Assembly: GCA_021781575.1 (NCBI GenBank)
Contig: JAJXWP010000001.1
Coordinates: 124,001-188,000 of the forward strand
DNA: 64,000 bases
Source: Pseudomonadota bacterium
GTDB taxonomy: Bacteria; Pseudomonadota; Alphaproteobacteria; Rhodospirillales; Magnetospirillaceae
Reading direction: 5' to 3'
Numbering within the stretch: the first letter of the stretch is position 1; every line of letters starts with the position of its first letter. The position numbers and the translations under genes are program-made. This document shows positions 28,283-38,312 of the stretch, piece after piece. The notes under the pieces are model-generated. The model made no database searches and was not told where the DNA came from. It worked only from the letters and a program-made list of their open reading frames with translations.

Positions 28283-29395
28283 TCAGAACAGGTGGCCGCT
28301 CCGCGTGGCTTTTGTTCGCAAATAAAGGGCGTTGTGATCGTTCGACGGAAACACGTGCGGCACCCGTTCCGTCACCTCGATGCCATGACGGGCCAAGCCT
28401 TCGACCTTGCCGGGATTGTTGGTCAGCAACCTGACCCGGCCGATGCCCAGCAGACGGAGCATTTCGGCGGCCGGCAGGTAAATCCGTTCGTCGTCGTCGA
28501 ACCCCAGTTCCTGGTTGGCGTCCAGCGTGTCCAGCCCGGCATCTTGCAGGTCGTAGGCCCTGAGCTTGTTGACCAGCCCGATGCCGCGGCCTTCCTGCGC
28601 CAGATATAGCAGCACGCCGCTGCCCGCCCGAGCCAGTTCAGTGATGGCGCCGCGCAACTGGTCGCCGCAATCGCAGCGCAGCGACGCCAGAAGGTCTCCG
28701 GTGAAGCACTCGGAATGCAGACGGGTCAGCACCGGCTGGTCACGATCGGGCTGGCCGACGATAATGGCCAGATGCTCGACGCCGCCATCGGCCGGGCGAA
28801 ACGCCACGATGCGGCAGTCCTCGGCGTCCAACAACGGGACGCGGGCCTCGGCGACGCGGCGCAGGCTGCGCGCCGCCAGCGGTTGGTAGCCCAGCACCTC
28901 GTCGACCCGGACATGAAACAGATCGGTGTGCGCGGCGGCGGTCGGGGCCACCACGGCGGCCGGCAGCAGGCGCGCCAGCTTGAGCAGGGCCACTGCGGCA
29001 GGGCTCCAGGGCGGAGGAGGGGCGTCGGCGACCTGCAGTGTGGCCTCGGGTTTCCCGGCGCTCAGCGGGTCGGCCAGCATCGCCACCTGTTGCGCCGAAA
29101 GGGCCGTGGCGGCGGAGATGATGGCTACCGGCTGGTCGGCTTCCACCAGGCCAAGCACGGCGGCTCGCCGGCCGGTGAGGACGATCGACGGCGTCGCGCC
29201 GGCAAGGCGGGCCAGCCGATTCAGGCTGTCGGCGGTCGCCGCCTCGGCCGCCAGCACCAGAGCTTTGGCGCCGTCGCCCGCTTCGATCAGCACGATGCCG
29301 CCACGGCGCAACTCGGCCATGGCGCGATCCACCACCACCAGGCCATTGGGTGGCGTCGGCACGGGAAGAGGCTTGACGATCAGCGGTCGACTCAT
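28283..29395 (-). CDS. ribA: GTP cyclohydrolase II with degenerate RibB-like N-terminus
   Basis: A 370-residue protein. The C-terminal half (about 170-370) is GTP cyclohydrolase II, which opens GTP for riboflavin synthesis: zinc cysteines in HSECFTGDLLASLRCDCG, catalytic EGRGIGLVNKL, and LLTNNPGKVEGL. The N-terminal part aligns in outline with DHBP synthase (RibB), but the acidic DDEDRENEGD loop is replaced by EAGDGAK, so RibB activity is unlikely. The start at 29395 (MSRPLIV) is the first Met consistent with the domain. Confidence 0.9.
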   Translation of the reverse strand: MSRPLIVKPLPVPTPPNGLVVVDRAMAELRRGGIVLIEAGDGAKALVLAAEAATADSLNRLARLAGATPSIVLTGRRAAVLGLVEADQPVAIISAATALSAQQVAMLADPLSAGKPEATLQVADAPPPPWSPAAVALLKLARLLPAAVVAPTAAAHTDLFHVRVDEVLGYQPLAARSLRRVAEARVPLLDAEDCRIVAFRPADGGVEHLAIIVGQPDRDQPVLTRLHSECFTGDLLASLRCDCGDQLRGAITELARAGSGVLLYLAQEGRGIGLVNKLRAYDLQDAGLDTLDANQELGFDDDERIYLPAAEMLRLLGIGRVRLLTNNPGKVEGLARHGIEVTERVPHVFPSNDHNALYLRTKATRSGHLF

Positions 29396-29528
29396 GGCAA
29401 ACAGGCTACAAACGGAAAGTGCGGCACCATAGCCGCTTTTCCCGGCGGGAAAAAGAGGGCGGTGGTTTTCCAGGCGGTGCATATTAAGATAGCATGCCAG
29501 CGGTCGCAGCAAGCAGTGCCTGATTTTC

Positions 29529-30185
29529 ATGGGTAAGCATATCCTTCTTGTCGATGGCGACGCGCTGTTGCGTCGGTCTCTGGCCAACCAGTTGACGGGA
29601 CAGGGCTTCGCGGTGACCGAAGCGGTGTCGGTCGATACGGCGCTGTCGCTGGTCGGCACCGAGGAGATCGACGGCGTGCTGGTCGATGCCGGGCTGGCCG
29701 GGGAATCGGCCGCCAAGCTTTGCCTGGCCTTGCGGGACGGCGAGCGATCACCGCCGGTACTCGTGCTGGGCCCGGCACCGGCTGAATCGGCCGGTTGGCT
29801 GGAGGCGGGGGCCAGCGAATGCATCGCCAAGCCGTATCGTTTCGCTACCCTGCTGGATCGCCTGCACAGCCTTTTGCGCGGTACTGCCGCCGATGCGGCG
29901 GTGAACATCGGCGAGTTCCGCTTTCATCCGGTGGCGCGGCTGCTGATTGACGGCAAGGGTCGACAGATCCGCCTGACCGAAAAGGAAGCGGCGATCCTCG
30001 CCTACCTTCGCGGCGCCGGCGATCGGCCGGTGTCCAGGGAAGAATTGCTCGGCGAAGTCTGGGGATATGCCGACGGCGTCTCCAGCCACACGGTCGAAAC
30101 CTATATCTACCGCCTGCGTCGCAAGATCGGCGACGATGCCGCGCCGGTGCTGCGCACCGAAAGCGGCGGCTACCGCCTTGCTTGA
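29529..30185 (+). CDS. OmpR-family response regulator
   Basis: A 218-residue two-domain regulator. Receiver domain (1-115): acidic pair in LLVDGD, phosphoacceptor Asp in GVLVDAGLAG, and Lys in CIAKPYR. DNA-binding winged helix (125-218): LTEKEAAILAYLRGAG, SREELLGEVWGY, VETYIYRLRRKIG and a C-terminal YRLA. The usual Thr/Ser switch region is altered (LGPAPAES), so signalling may be atypical. No sensor kinase is adjacent. Divergent from ribA. Confidence 0.88.
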   Translation: MGKHILLVDGDALLRRSLANQLTGQGFAVTEAVSVDTALSLVGTEEIDGVLVDAGLAGESAAKLCLALRDGERSPPVLVLGPAPAESAGWLEAGASECIAKPYRFATLLDRLHSLLRGTAADAAVNIGEFRFHPVARLLIDGKGRQIRLTEKEAAILAYLRGAGDRPVSREELLGEVWGYADGVSSHTVETYIYRLRRKIGDDAAPVLRTESGGYRLA

Positions 30186-30191
30186 CGAAAT

Positions 30192-30398
30192 TCAAGCATC
30201 CGAAGCAGCCCCGCTTTCAAACGACGCCGTGGTTCCGCCCATCCGCTCGGCGATCCTGGAAAGCGTCGAGGCGATCGACGGACAATGGTCGGCGAGGTGC
30301 CGCGCCAGCTGGCGAGCTTCGTGGCGATCGATGCGGCGGCCGTCAATTTCTGCGTCGAGCATGTCGCAAAGTTTCACGAGGTCTTCCAAGGTTTTCAT
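30192..30398 (-). CDS. Small hypothetical helical protein (68 aa)
   Basis: A short acidic/basic helical protein beginning MKTLEDLVKLCDMLDAEIDG with a Cys and many charged residues, ending SFESGAASDA. I do not recognise the family. The start at 30398 is chosen for a purine-rich AAGGAAATAGGGCG upstream; a Met at 30500 would add a tail that overlaps the xth stop. It is convergent with the response regulator, six bases away. Confidence 0.5.
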   Translation of the reverse strand: MKTLEDLVKLCDMLDAEIDGRRIDRHEARQLARHLADHCPSIASTLSRIAERMGGTTASFESGAASDA

Positions 30399-30500
30399 CG
30401 CCCTATTTCCTTCGTCGAATGGAGGAAGACTGGGGCGACTCATCGCATACGACCAGTGACATGGCTGTGACGAAAAGTTGAAATTTACGTTGCGGACCAA

Positions 30501-31289
30501 TCAAATGGGGCGAATGTCGACGATGACCGGCACATGGTCCGACGGTGGCTGCCAGCCGCGCGTCTGGCGCACCACCTGGGCCGAGGCCAAGCGGGGCGCC
30601 AGCGGCCGGCTGACCCAGACATGGTCGAGCCGGCGGCCGCGGTTGCTGGCCTGCCAATCGGCGGCACGATAGCTCCACCAGGTATAGAGTCGTTCCTCCG
30701 GTGGAATGAATTGCCGGACGGCGTCGATCCACCCCGCCGAAGCCTGCAGCGCGGCCAGCCGGCCGGTTTCGACCGGGGTGTGGCTTACCACCTTCAACAT
30801 CTGCTTGTGCGACCACACGTCGGTTTCCAGCGGTGCCACGTTCAAATCGCCCATCAGCACCATCGGCCGCGCCGGATCGACGGTGGCGAACCACGCCGTC
30901 ACCTCCTCGAGGAAGGCCAGCTTATGGGCAAACTTGTCGTTCACCTCGGGATCGGGCAGGTCACCGCCGGCGGGCACGTAGAGGCAGTGGACGTCGATTC
31001 CGCCGACAGTGGCGATCAGGTGGCGGCAGTCGTCGCGCCCGCACCACGATCGGCTGTGGACGTCATCGAGGGGGAGGCGCGAGGCGATGGCCACGCCGTT
31101 GTAGCCCTTCTGGCCAAGGACGGCGAGATGGGCGAAGCCCATTTCCGCCAGTGCTTCCCGCGGAAACAAAGGGTCGGCCACCTTGGTCTCCTGCAGGCAC
31201 ACCAAGTCCGGCCGCCATTCCTCGTTGATCCGGCGAAGTCCGTCCAGGCGCAGGCGGATTGAATTGACGTTCCAGGTGACGAGGCGCAT
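30501..31289 (-). CDS. xth: Exodeoxyribonuclease III
   Basis: A 262-residue AP endonuclease/3'-5' exonuclease of the base-excision repair pathway. Motifs: TWNVNSIRLRL, CLQETKV (metal-binding Glu), GYNGVAI, GDLNVAP, and SDHVPVI near the end (catalytic Asp-His). The start at 31289 (MRLVTWNVNS) overlaps the stop of the FAH-family gene by one base (TGATG), so they are coupled. Confidence 0.95.
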   Translation of the reverse strand: MRLVTWNVNSIRLRLDGLRRINEEWRPDLVCLQETKVADPLFPREALAEMGFAHLAVLGQKGYNGVAIASRLPLDDVHSRSWCGRDDCRHLIATVGGIDVHCLYVPAGGDLPDPEVNDKFAHKLAFLEEVTAWFATVDPARPMVLMGDLNVAPLETDVWSHKQMLKVVSHTPVETGRLAALQASAGWIDAVRQFIPPEERLYTWWSYRAADWQASNRGRRLDHVWVSRPLAPRLASAQVVRQTRGWQPPSDHVPVIVDIRPI

Positions 31290-31978
31290 CAGCCGATGGT
31301 GAACAGATGCGAGGTGACCCCTTCTACGCTGACGTCGACCTCGTCGCCCCTGGCCAAGGGCCCGATCCCGGCGGGAGTCCCGGTGAAGATCAGGTCGCCG
31401 GGGGCCAGGGTGACGAAGGTCGAAAGATGGGCGATGACCTGCGGCACCGACCAGATCATGTCGGCCAGATCGGCGCGCTGTTTCTCCAGACCATTCACCG
31501 AAAGGCGGATGGTACCCTTGGCCGGGTGGCCGATTTCGGCGACCGGGTGAACCACGCCGACCGCCGCCGAGCAATCGAAGCCCTTGGCCATGTCCCAGGG
31601 TCGGCCGCCTTTCTTCGCCGCGGCCTGCAGGTCGCGCCGCGTCAAATCGCAGCCGACGGTATAGCCGAAGACATGTTCGAGGCCTTTCGCCGGGGGGATA
31701 TTGGCGCCGCCCAGCCCGATGGCAACCACCAATTCGCCCTCGTAGTCCAACCGCTCGGTGTGGGGTGGGAACGGCAGCCTGGAGGCGCAGGTGACGGCGT
31801 CGGCCGGCTTGGTGAAGAACACCGGCGGCTCATTCAGCGGGTCGGTGCCCATCTCGCGAGCGTGTTCGGCATAATTCTGGCCGACACAGAAGACGCGGCG
31901 GATGGGAAACAGGCCGCCGCCCGACACCGGCAGCACGGTCGGCGCCGGCGGAGGAAATACGAAAAACGTCATAACCAT
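31289..31978 (-). CDS. Fumarylacetoacetate hydrolase family protein
   Basis: A 229-residue FAH-fold metalloenzyme similar in length to FAHD1/YcgM acylpyruvate hydrolases and oxaloacetate decarboxylases. Metal ligands are in LDYEGELVVAIG, with CVGQNYAEHAREMG, FFTKPADAV and GYTVGCDLTRRDLQ typical of the group. The C-terminus GDEVDVSVEGV also fits. The likely start is the ATG at 31978, preceded by AGGCGAA. Overlaps xth by one base. Confidence 0.9.
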   Translation of the reverse strand: MVMTFFVFPPPAPTVLPVSGGGLFPIRRVFCVGQNYAEHAREMGTDPLNEPPVFFTKPADAVTCASRLPFPPHTERLDYEGELVVAIGLGGANIPPAKGLEHVFGYTVGCDLTRRDLQAAAKKGGRPWDMAKGFDCSAAVGVVHPVAEIGHPAKGTIRLSVNGLEKQRADLADMIWSVPQVIAHLSTFVTLAPGDLIFTGTPAGIGPLARGDEVDVSVEGVTSHLFTIG

Positions 31979-32133
31979 TTCGCCTATGAAATAAGATTCG
32001 CTTTCCCGGATGGTAACACGGCTTTGCGGGATCGGCCATTCCATGGATCCATAGGGTGATGGCCTGGACGCGCGGAGCGTGCGCGTTCAAGCGAGTGTTC
32101 CAGGCGCTGGCGCGGTGAGAAATCGGCTGGGAC

Positions 32134-32170
32134 AAAAAAAGGCGCCCGGTCAGGGGGGTAACCGGGCGCC
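32134..32170 (-). terminator. Rho-independent terminator
   Basis: A 10-bp perfect stem (GGCGCCCGGT / ACCGGGCGCC) with a 10-base loop, followed on the minus strand by TTTTTTT. It terminates transcripts entering from lolA or from the possible small RNA. Confidence 0.85.
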
Positions 32171-32330
32171 CGATGCTCCGCGAGGAGCGTGGGAACAGCA
32201 GGGGAGACCGTTCCCACCGGCCGCAGCCGTTGCGGCCGCGACCACTCTGTAAAAGAGGTGGTTCGCCTTCCGGTGTCGCTCAATCGTCCCCGTGGCATAT
32301 CAGCCATGCGTTTCGTGCATGGTGATCCCT
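32134..32330 (-). ncRNA. Possible structured small RNA: five consecutive hairpins ending in a terminator
   Basis: Read on the minus strand there are back-to-back hairpins at 32241-32262, 32218-32238 (8-bp stem CGGCCGCA), 32189-32217 (8-bp stem GTGGGAAC), 32175-32188 (GCTCC stem) and 32141-32170 (10-bp GGCGCCCGGT stem), the last followed by seven T residues. No convincing coding sequence fits. It lies downstream of lolA and upstream of the FAH gene. It could be a small RNA or a structured 3' UTR of lolA; the 5' end is a guess. Confidence 0.42.
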
Positions 32331-32393
32331 ATTAGCCATATGGATTAAGCATAGCTGTATGCGGGCCAGTGACCCCGCCGCGAACTGGCGCCG

Positions 32394-33035
32394 TCAGTTG
32401 TTGTTGTCCAGGCTGTAGCCCATCGTGCCGTATTTCGGGTCCTTGAACTTGAACAGGCTGCGATCGAGCTTCACCCCGGTCTCGGCGTCGAATAACGACA
32501 CCGTGGTGAGCTGCCCCTGCTTGTCCACCACCTGCCACTGCCGCAGCTCGAACGGCCGTTCGGTGAAGACCAGCGTGAGCTTGCCGTCCGAGGAATCGTT
32601 CCGCTTGGTTACCGTAATATCGAGGATGCCCGGCTGATGCGACACCCGCAGGACCTTGAGATCGTCGCCGTTCAGCTTGACCTGCGGCTGAAGCAGGATG
32701 CCGGCCGGGGTGTCGTCGAGGTCGAGATAGTTGGTCTGCTCCAGCTGCTTGTCGTGGTAGATCAGGAAGGTGCCGTTGGCCACCACCAGGATCGGGCTCG
32801 GCGGATCATATTCCAGGCGCATGCGCCCCGGCCGCGACATGTAGACGGTGCCTTCCACCGTGCTGCCGTCGGGGGCCACCTGCATGAAACGGGCCTTCAA
32901 GGTGGTGACGCCGTTCAGGTAGTCCTCGGCCTTGGCAATATCCGCCTGATTGCTGGTCGGCGGCACGGCGGCGTGAAGCGCGCCACCAAGACACCAAGAT
33001 ACCAAGAGGCCAAAGGCCAATAATACTTTGCGCAA
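32394..33035 (-). CDS. lolA: Outer-membrane lipoprotein carrier LolA
   Basis: A 213-residue periplasmic chaperone that ferries lipoproteins from LolCDE to the outer membrane. A signal peptide (1-22, ending ALHA) is followed by the LolA unclosed barrel: AEDYLNGVTTLKARFMQ, GTVYMSRPGRMRLEYDPP and a C-terminal KFKDPKYGTMGYSLD. It follows ftsK after one base, a common proteobacterial pair. Confidence 0.92.
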   Translation of the reverse strand: MRKVLLAFGLLVSWCLGGALHAAVPPTSNQADIAKAEDYLNGVTTLKARFMQVAPDGSTVEGTVYMSRPGRMRLEYDPPSPILVVANGTFLIYHDKQLEQTNYLDLDDTPAGILLQPQVKLNGDDLKVLRVSHQPGILDITVTKRNDSSDGKLTLVFTERPFELRQWQVVDKQGQLTTVSLFDAETGVKLDRSLFKFKDPKYGTMGYSLDNNN

Positions 33036-33036
33036 T

Positions 33037-35496
33037 TCAATCTCCGTGGCTGTGCACCAGCACTTCCCGCTTGCCGACGTGGTTGGCGCGGCTGACCACG
33101 CCTTCGGCTTCCATTCTCTCGATGATGCGGGCGGCCCGGTTGTAGCCGATCTGCAAATGCCGCTGGATGAAACTGGTCGACGCCTTGCCTTCGCGAGCCA
33201 CCAGGGCTACCGCCTGGTCGTAAAGGCCGTCGCCCGACTCGCCGCCGCCGGTGTTGCCGCCGAACTCGCCGCCCGCTTCCGCTTCTTCCTCGGTCACGCT
33301 TTCCACATAATGAGGTTCACCCTGTCGGCGCAAGTGCTCGACGACGGTTTCCACTTCCTGATCGCTGACGAAGGGGCCGTGTACCCGGGTGATGCGCCCG
33401 CCGGCCGCCATGTACAGCATGTCGCCCTGTCCCAGCAACTGTTCGGCGCCCTGTTCCCCCAGAATGGTGCGGCTGTCGATCTTCGACGACACCTGGAAGC
33501 TGATGCGGCTGGGAAAGTTGGCCTTGATGGTGCCGGTGATGACGTCGACCGAGGGGCGCTGGGTGGCCATGATCAGATGGATGCCGGCGGCGCGGGCCAT
33601 CTGTGCCAGGCGCTGCACGGCGGCCTCGATATCCTTGCCGGCGACCAGCATGAGGTCGGCCATCTCGTCGACGATGACCACAATAAAGGGCAGGGGCTTG
33701 AGGTCCAGGCCCTGATCCTCGTAAACCGGCTTGCCGGTATCCGGATCGAAGCCGGTCTGCACCGTGCGCGACAGGCTTTCACCCTTGGCCCGCGCTTCGG
33801 CCAGCCGCTGATTGTAGCCGGCGATATTGCGGACCCCCAGCTGGCTCATGGCGCGGTAGCGGTCCTCCATTTCGCGGACTGCCCATTTGAGCGCCACCAC
33901 CGCCTTGCCCGGCTCGGTCACTACCGGCGCCAGCAGATGCGGGATGCCGTCGTAGACCGACAGTTCCAGCATCTTGGGGTCGATCATGATCAGGCGGCAT
34001 TCCTCGGGTTGCAGCCGGTAGAGCAGCGACAGGATCATGGTGTTGATCGCCACCGACTTGCCCGAGCCGGTGGTACCGGCGATCAGCAGATGGGGCATGC
34101 GCGCCAGGTCGACCATGATCGGCTGCCCACCGATATCCTTGCCGAGCACCAGGGTGAGGCGGGCCGGCGCGCGTTCGAACGCCTCCGCCGCCAACAACTC
34201 GCGCAGATAGACGGTCTCGCGCCGGGCGTTGGGCAACTCGATGCCGATCACCGAACGGCCGGGGACCGTAGCGATGCGCACCGATAGAGCGCTCATCGAC
34301 CGGGCGATGTCGTCGGCCAGGCCGATTACCCGGCTGGTCTTGGTGCCGGGAGCGGGTTCGAGTTCGTAAAGGGTGACCACGGGGCCCGGCCGCACCTTGA
34401 CGATCTTTCCCTGGACGCCAAAATCATCGAGCACCCCTTCCAGCAGGCGGGCATTCTGCGCCAACGCCTCTTCATTGATCGCGGTGCCGCGGTTTTCGGG
34501 CGGTACGGCCAGCAGGCGAAGCGGCGGCACTTCGTAGGCTGCGGCTTCGCCCGGCAGCTCAAGGCGGCCCTGGCGGCCTTCGGTCTCGCGGCGGCCCGGC
34601 TGGGTGCGTGGCGAGCGCGGTGCCACCAGCGGTTCGGCCGGCGCGGGCGGCGCGCGGTCCATCGCCGGGCGCGCAAAATCGTCCTCCTCGAGCTTGTCGT
34701 CGGCACCGTAGAACACCGGCTCACGCCGGGTTGGCGCGACGGCATCGGCGGTGGCGAAGGCCGGCCGGCGCCACCGGCCGGGAAGCTCGGCCAGGCGTTG
34801 CAATCCGGCGACCAGTTGAGCCATCCGGCGTAGCGTCGCAGCCAGGCGGCCGACGCTGCGGGCCAGTGCCCGCCATTCGTCCCGGGACAGGCCCAAGGCA
34901 TAGATCGAGCAGACGGCACCCAGTGCGCCGCCGGCCAAGGCCAGCATCCAGCCGAGAACGCCGGCCCCGGTCAACCGGGCGGTTTCGGTCAGGCCGCCGA
35001 GCAACAACTGGCCGGCGGAGCCGCCCAGGCCATCGGCCGGTCCGCCGAAGAAGCCCGGCAGGTGCCAGCTATTCGGCACCGGCAGCCCGGCCAGGCCGAT
35101 GGCCATCAGCAGCAGGCCGCAGACCAGCAGCAGGCCGCGCAGCCACATGCGGTCGAGCGATCGTCCGGCCACCAGCAGCCGGCCGCCCCAGGCCAGCAGG
35201 GCAAGGACCGGCAGCCAGGCGGCCAAGCCGATCAGCTGAAGCAGCACATCGGCGATCACCGCTCCGGGCGCTCCCAGCATATTATGCACCGGCGCCGCGG
35301 CGGCGACCGCGGTGTTGAAACTGGGATCCTCGGCGGCATAGGTGGCGAGGATTGCCGCCAGGGCAAGCGCCACGGTCACCACAGCCAGCCCGCCGGCCTG
35401 CCAGGCCCACCGTTTCAGCAGCGTGGCGGTGCCGGCGGGAAGGAATCCTCCTTCCTTGCGCCGTCGAGCCGCCGATTTGGCATTGAGCCCGACCAT
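33037..35496 (-). CDS. ftsK: DNA translocase FtsK
   Basis: An 819-residue divisome-associated DNA pump. N-terminal part has about four to five transmembrane helices (30-230), a Pro/Arg-rich linker, then the RecA-like motor with Walker [24 protein letters not shown] (Walker B) and [21 protein letters not shown], and the C-terminal gamma winged helix ([29 protein letters not shown]) that reads KOPS sites. The start at 35496 (MVGLNAKSA) overlaps the aminotransferase stop by one base. Confidence 0.95.
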   Translation of the reverse strand: MVGLNAKSAARRRKEGGFLPAGTATLLKRWAWQAGGLAVVTVALALAAILATYAAEDPSFNTAVAAAAPVHNMLGAPGAVIADVLLQLIGLAAWLPVLALLAWGGRLLVAGRSLDRMWLRGLLLVCGLLLMAIGLAGLPVPNSWHLPGFFGGPADGLGGSAGQLLLGGLTETARLTGAGVLGWMLALAGGALGAVCSIYALGLSRDEWRALARSVGRLAATLRRMAQLVAGLQRLAELPGRWRRPAFATADAVAPTRREPVFYGADDKLEEDDFARPAMDRAPPAPAEPLVAPRSPRTQPGRRETEGRQGRLELPGEAAAYEVPPLRLLAVPPENRGTAINEEALAQNARLLEGVLDDFGVQGKIVKVRPGPVVTLYELEPAPGTKTSRVIGLADDIARSMSALSVRIATVPGRSVIGIELPNARRETVYLRELLAAEAFERAPARLTLVLGKDIGGQPIMVDLARMPHLLIAGTTGSGKSVAINTMILSLLYRLQPEECRLIMIDPKMLELSVYDGIPHLLAPVVTEPGKAVVALKWAVREMEDRYRAMSQLGVRNIAGYNQRLAEARAKGESLSRTVQTGFDPDTGKPVYEDQGLDLKPLPFIVVIVDEMADLMLVAGKDIEAAVQRLAQMARAAGIHLIMATQRPSVDVITGTIKANFPSRISFQVSSKIDSRTILGEQGAEQLLGQGDMLYMAAGGRITRVHGPFVSDQEVETVVEHLRRQGEPHYVESVTEEEAEAGGEFGGNTGGGESGDGLYDQAVALVAREGKASTSFIQRHLQIGYNRAARIIERMEAEGVVSRANHVGKREVLVHSHGD

Positions 35497-36713
35497 CACG
35501 CCAGGACCTCGCGCCGGCTCAGCACTTCCGCCATGCGGATCAGGGCGCGCCGTGTCGTCGGCAGGTCGTGGACCAGGGCGACGCGGATATAGGCGCTGCC
35601 GGGATTGACGCCGCGGCCATCCGGCCGGGCCAGATAGGCTCCCGGCAGCACGCGGATGCCGGCCTCGCTCCACAGGCGCCGCGCCGCCTCCTCGCCATCG
35701 CCGACCTCGAGCCACAGGAAGAATCCGCCGGCCGGGCGGTAATAGCCGGGATGCCCGCCAAGGATCTGGTCGGCCAGATCGAACTTGGCGCGGTACAGGA
35801 TGCGGTTATCCTCGACATGCGCCTCATCGCGCCACAAAGCGGCGGAGGCGGCCTGGATGGGAAGCGGTACCGCCGCCCCGCCATAGGCGCGCAGGCGGCT
35901 GAAGGCGGCGATCAGCGCCGGGTCACCGGCAACAAAACCGGAGCGCAGGCCGGGTGCGCTGGATCGCTTCGACAGGGAATGGAAGACCACCACGCCTTCG
36001 GCACCGCCGCCCAGGTCCCGGCAGGCCTGCAATGCCCCGGCCGGGGCGGCCTGGTCGTAGATCTCGGAATAGCATTCATCGACCGCCAGGACGAAGCCGT
36101 GCCGCCGGGCCAGGGCGATGGAGTCCCTCAACAGCGCCAGGCTGGCCACCGAACCCTGGGGATTGGCCGGATTGCACAGATAGGCGAGCGCCGTCCGGTC
36201 CAGCACCGCCTTCGGAAGTGCGGCGAAATCGGGTAGGAAACCGCCTTCGCGCACCGCCGGCACGAAGACCGGTTCGGCACCGGCCAGCAGGGCGGCGCCG
36301 GCATAGACCTGGTAGAATGGATTCGGCAGCAGTACCAGCGGCGGCGAGCCCGTCCGATTTTCAGCGCAGACCAGCTGCGCCACCTGGAACAAGCCCTCGC
36401 GCGTGCCGGCCAGCGGCAGGATCTGGCGATCGGCATCCAGCCAGCCGGCCGGCAGGGCGAAGCGCCGGTTCAGCCAGTCGGCCACCGCCTGGCGCAGCGC
36501 CGGTGTCCCGGCCATCGGCGGATATTTGCCCCAGCCGGCAGCCTCCTCGGCCAGGATCTTGACGATCAGCGACGGTGGCTGGTGCTGCGGTTCACCGATC
36601 GACATGATCAGCGGCTGATCGCCGGCCGCTGGCGTCCCGGCGGGATCCTGAAGCAACGTGGCGAGCCGTTGGAAGGGATAGTCGGTAAGGAGGTCGAGGC
36701 GCGGATTGAGCAT
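35496..36713 (-). CDS. PLP-dependent aminotransferase, class I/II (DapC-like)
   Basis: A 405-residue fold-type I aminotransferase. Motifs: PKYPPMAG-like [51 protein letters not shown], and [15 protein letters not shown] with the PLP lysine. N-terminus [21 protein letters not shown] and overall pattern match proteins annotated succinyldiaminopimelate transaminase (lysine/peptidoglycan pathway), but substrate is inferred only. Upstream of ftsK with a one-base overlap. Confidence 0.88.
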   Translation of the reverse strand: MLNPRLDLLTDYPFQRLATLLQDPAGTPAAGDQPLIMSIGEPQHQPPSLIVKILAEEAAGWGKYPPMAGTPALRQAVADWLNRRFALPAGWLDADRQILPLAGTREGLFQVAQLVCAENRTGSPPLVLLPNPFYQVYAGAALLAGAEPVFVPAVREGGFLPDFAALPKAVLDRTALAYLCNPANPQGSVASLALLRDSIALARRHGFVLAVDECYSEIYDQAAPAGALQACRDLGGGAEGVVVFHSLSKRSSAPGLRSGFVAGDPALIAAFSRLRAYGGAAVPLPIQAASAALWRDEAHVEDNRILYRAKFDLADQILGGHPGYYRPAGGFFLWLEVGDGEEAARRLWSEAGIRVLPGAYLARPDGRGVNPGSAYIRVALVHDLPTTRRALIRMAEVLSRREVLA

Positions 36714-36793
36714 GTTTTTCGCGGGGGGGGTCCGCCGGGTTTTGGCTGGCCCAAGTTTTACCCGATTCCGCGGTCGGGCCCCATCACAAAAAG

Positions 36794-36819
36794 AAAAGGG
36801 GCGCCGGGGCGCCCCTTTT
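36794..36819 (-). terminator. Rho-independent terminator downstream of amtB
   Basis: An 8-bp GGGGCGCC / GGCGCCCC stem flanked by A4 and T4 in a perfect 26-bp palindrome. On the minus strand it is followed by TTTTCTTTTT, placing it at the end of the amtB transcript, which stops 23 bases before. Confidence 0.82.
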
Positions 36820-36842
36820 GATCGCCGCTTCGGGCACGCCGG

Positions 36843-38192
36843 TCAGTGGATCACCTCGCCATGCAGCGAGATATCCAGGCCGTCGCTTTCCTCTTCGGGG
36901 GAGACCCGCAGGCCGACCACCATATCGATGACCTTGTAGAGGATGAAGGAGACCACCGCGCACCAGACGATGGTGACGAGGACGCCCTCGGCCTGCAACG
37001 CCACCTGACCGGGATTGCCTTCCAGCAGGCCGGCGGTGCCGCCGATGTCCTTCACGGCGAAGACGCCGGTCAGCAGGGCGCCGGTGATGCCGCCGACCCC
37101 GTGCACGCCGAAGGCATCCAGCGAGTCGTCATAGCCCAGCAGGTGCTTGAGGCCAGTGGCGCCCCAGAAGCAGACGACACCGGCGATCAGGCCGATGATC
37201 AGCGCGCCGCCGGGCGCGACGTAGCCCGAGGCCGGCGTGATGGCGACCAGGCCGGCAACCGCTCCCGAGGCGGCGCCCAGGGCTGACGGCTTCTTGCGAA
37301 TGATCCACTCGATGCCCATCCAGGCCAGGGCGGCGGCGCCGGTGGCCAACTGCGTGGTAACCATGGCCATACCGGCGCGATGATCCGAGGTCAGCGCCGA
37401 ACCGGCGTTGAAGCCGAACCAGCCCACCCACAGCAACGAGGCGCCGATCAGGGCATAGGCCAGGTTGGCCGGGGAGAAGTTCTCGTTGCCGTAACCCTTG
37501 CGCTTGCCCACCACCAGGCAGCCGACCAAGCCGGCAATGCCCGCATTGATATGCACCACGGTCCCACCGGCGAAGTCGAGCACGCCGGCCTTGTTGAGGA
37601 AGCCGGTGCTGGCCCAGACCCAGTGCGCGATCGGCGCATAGACCAGCAGCAGCCAGCCGGTGACGAAGAGCACAAGAGCCGAGAATTTAAAGCGATCGGC
37701 GAAGGCGCCGGTAATCAGTGCCGGCGTGATGATGGCGAAGGTCATCTGGAACATCATCCCGACGCTTTCCGGGATGGATGAACCAGGGAACAAGTTGTCC
37801 TTGGCAGTGGTGATGCCGTTCAGGAACAGGCGGCTCAGGTCGCCGACATAGGCGTTGCCGCTGGTGAAGGCCAGGCTGTAGCCGATGACACCCCACAACA
37901 CGGTGACCAGGCAGGTGATGCCGAAGCTCTGCATCATTGTCGCCAGGATGTTCTTCTTACGTACCATGCCGGCGTAGAACAGGGCCAGGCCGGGAATGGT
38001 CATCAGCAGCACCAGTGCCGTGGATGTCAACATCCAGGCGGTGTCCGCCTTGTCCAAAGTGGGCGGTGGAGCCGCGGGTGCGGCCGCCGCCGCTGGCGCG
38101 GCCACCTCTTGGGCCATGCCCGTCGTCGCCAGGAGCGTAAGGCCGACCGCCAGACCTCCGCTGAGCAACACCGTCTTAGTCAATCTCCTCAT
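36843..38192 (-). CDS. amtB: Ammonium transporter AmtB
   Basis: A 449-residue integral membrane channel for ammonium. After a signal-like N-terminus (ATTGMAQ) and an Ala/Pro-rich stretch there are eleven hydrophobic helices; LALFYAGMVRKKN, GGTVVHINAGIAGLVG (first pore histidine) and FGVHGVGGITGALLTGVFA (second pore histidine) are conserved. The C-terminal tail SDGLDISLHGEVIH contacts PII. The start at 38192 (MRRLTKTV) avoids a non-conserved upstream extension. A sigma-54-like promoter lies 106 bases upstream; glnK precedes it on the same strand. Confidence 0.95.
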   Translation of the reverse strand: MRRLTKTVLLSGGLAVGLTLLATTGMAQEVAAPAAAAAPAAPPPTLDKADTAWMLTSTALVLLMTIPGLALFYAGMVRKKNILATMMQSFGITCLVTVLWGVIGYSLAFTSGNAYVGDLSRLFLNGITTAKDNLFPGSSIPESVGMMFQMTFAIITPALITGAFADRFKFSALVLFVTGWLLLVYAPIAHWVWASTGFLNKAGVLDFAGGTVVHINAGIAGLVGCLVVGKRKGYGNENFSPANLAYALIGASLLWVGWFGFNAGSALTSDHRAGMAMVTTQLATGAAALAWMGIEWIIRKKPSALGAASGAVAGLVAITPASGYVAPGGALIIGLIAGVVCFWGATGLKHLLGYDDSLDAFGVHGVGGITGALLTGVFAVKDIGGTAGLLEGNPGQVALQAEGVLVTIVWCAVVSFILYKVIDMVVGLRVSPEEESDGLDISLHGEVIH

Positions 38193-38297
38193 GTTCACCC
38201 CCGAAGGTCCTCGAGCTGAAACGATCCAAGCCATCCGGCGCAGATGACGGGCCACGGGTAATCCGTCCGTCCGGCGCGCCGGCTGCACCATCAAGTA

Positions 38298-38312
38298 ACA
38301 AGAACCGTGCCA
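38298..38312 (-). promoter_or_regulatory. Sigma-54 promoter of amtB
   Basis: On the minus strand TGGCACGGTTCTTGT matches the -24/-12 consensus TGGCACG-N4-TTGC except for the last base, with correct spacing. It lies 106 bases upstream of the amtB start, consistent with nitrogen-regulated (NtrC) expression. Confidence 0.72.

Noticed and set aside
33028-34287. Plus-strand open frame (419 codons) opposite ftsK
   Set aside because: Antisense to the FtsK motor domain; composition is typical of a shadow frame.
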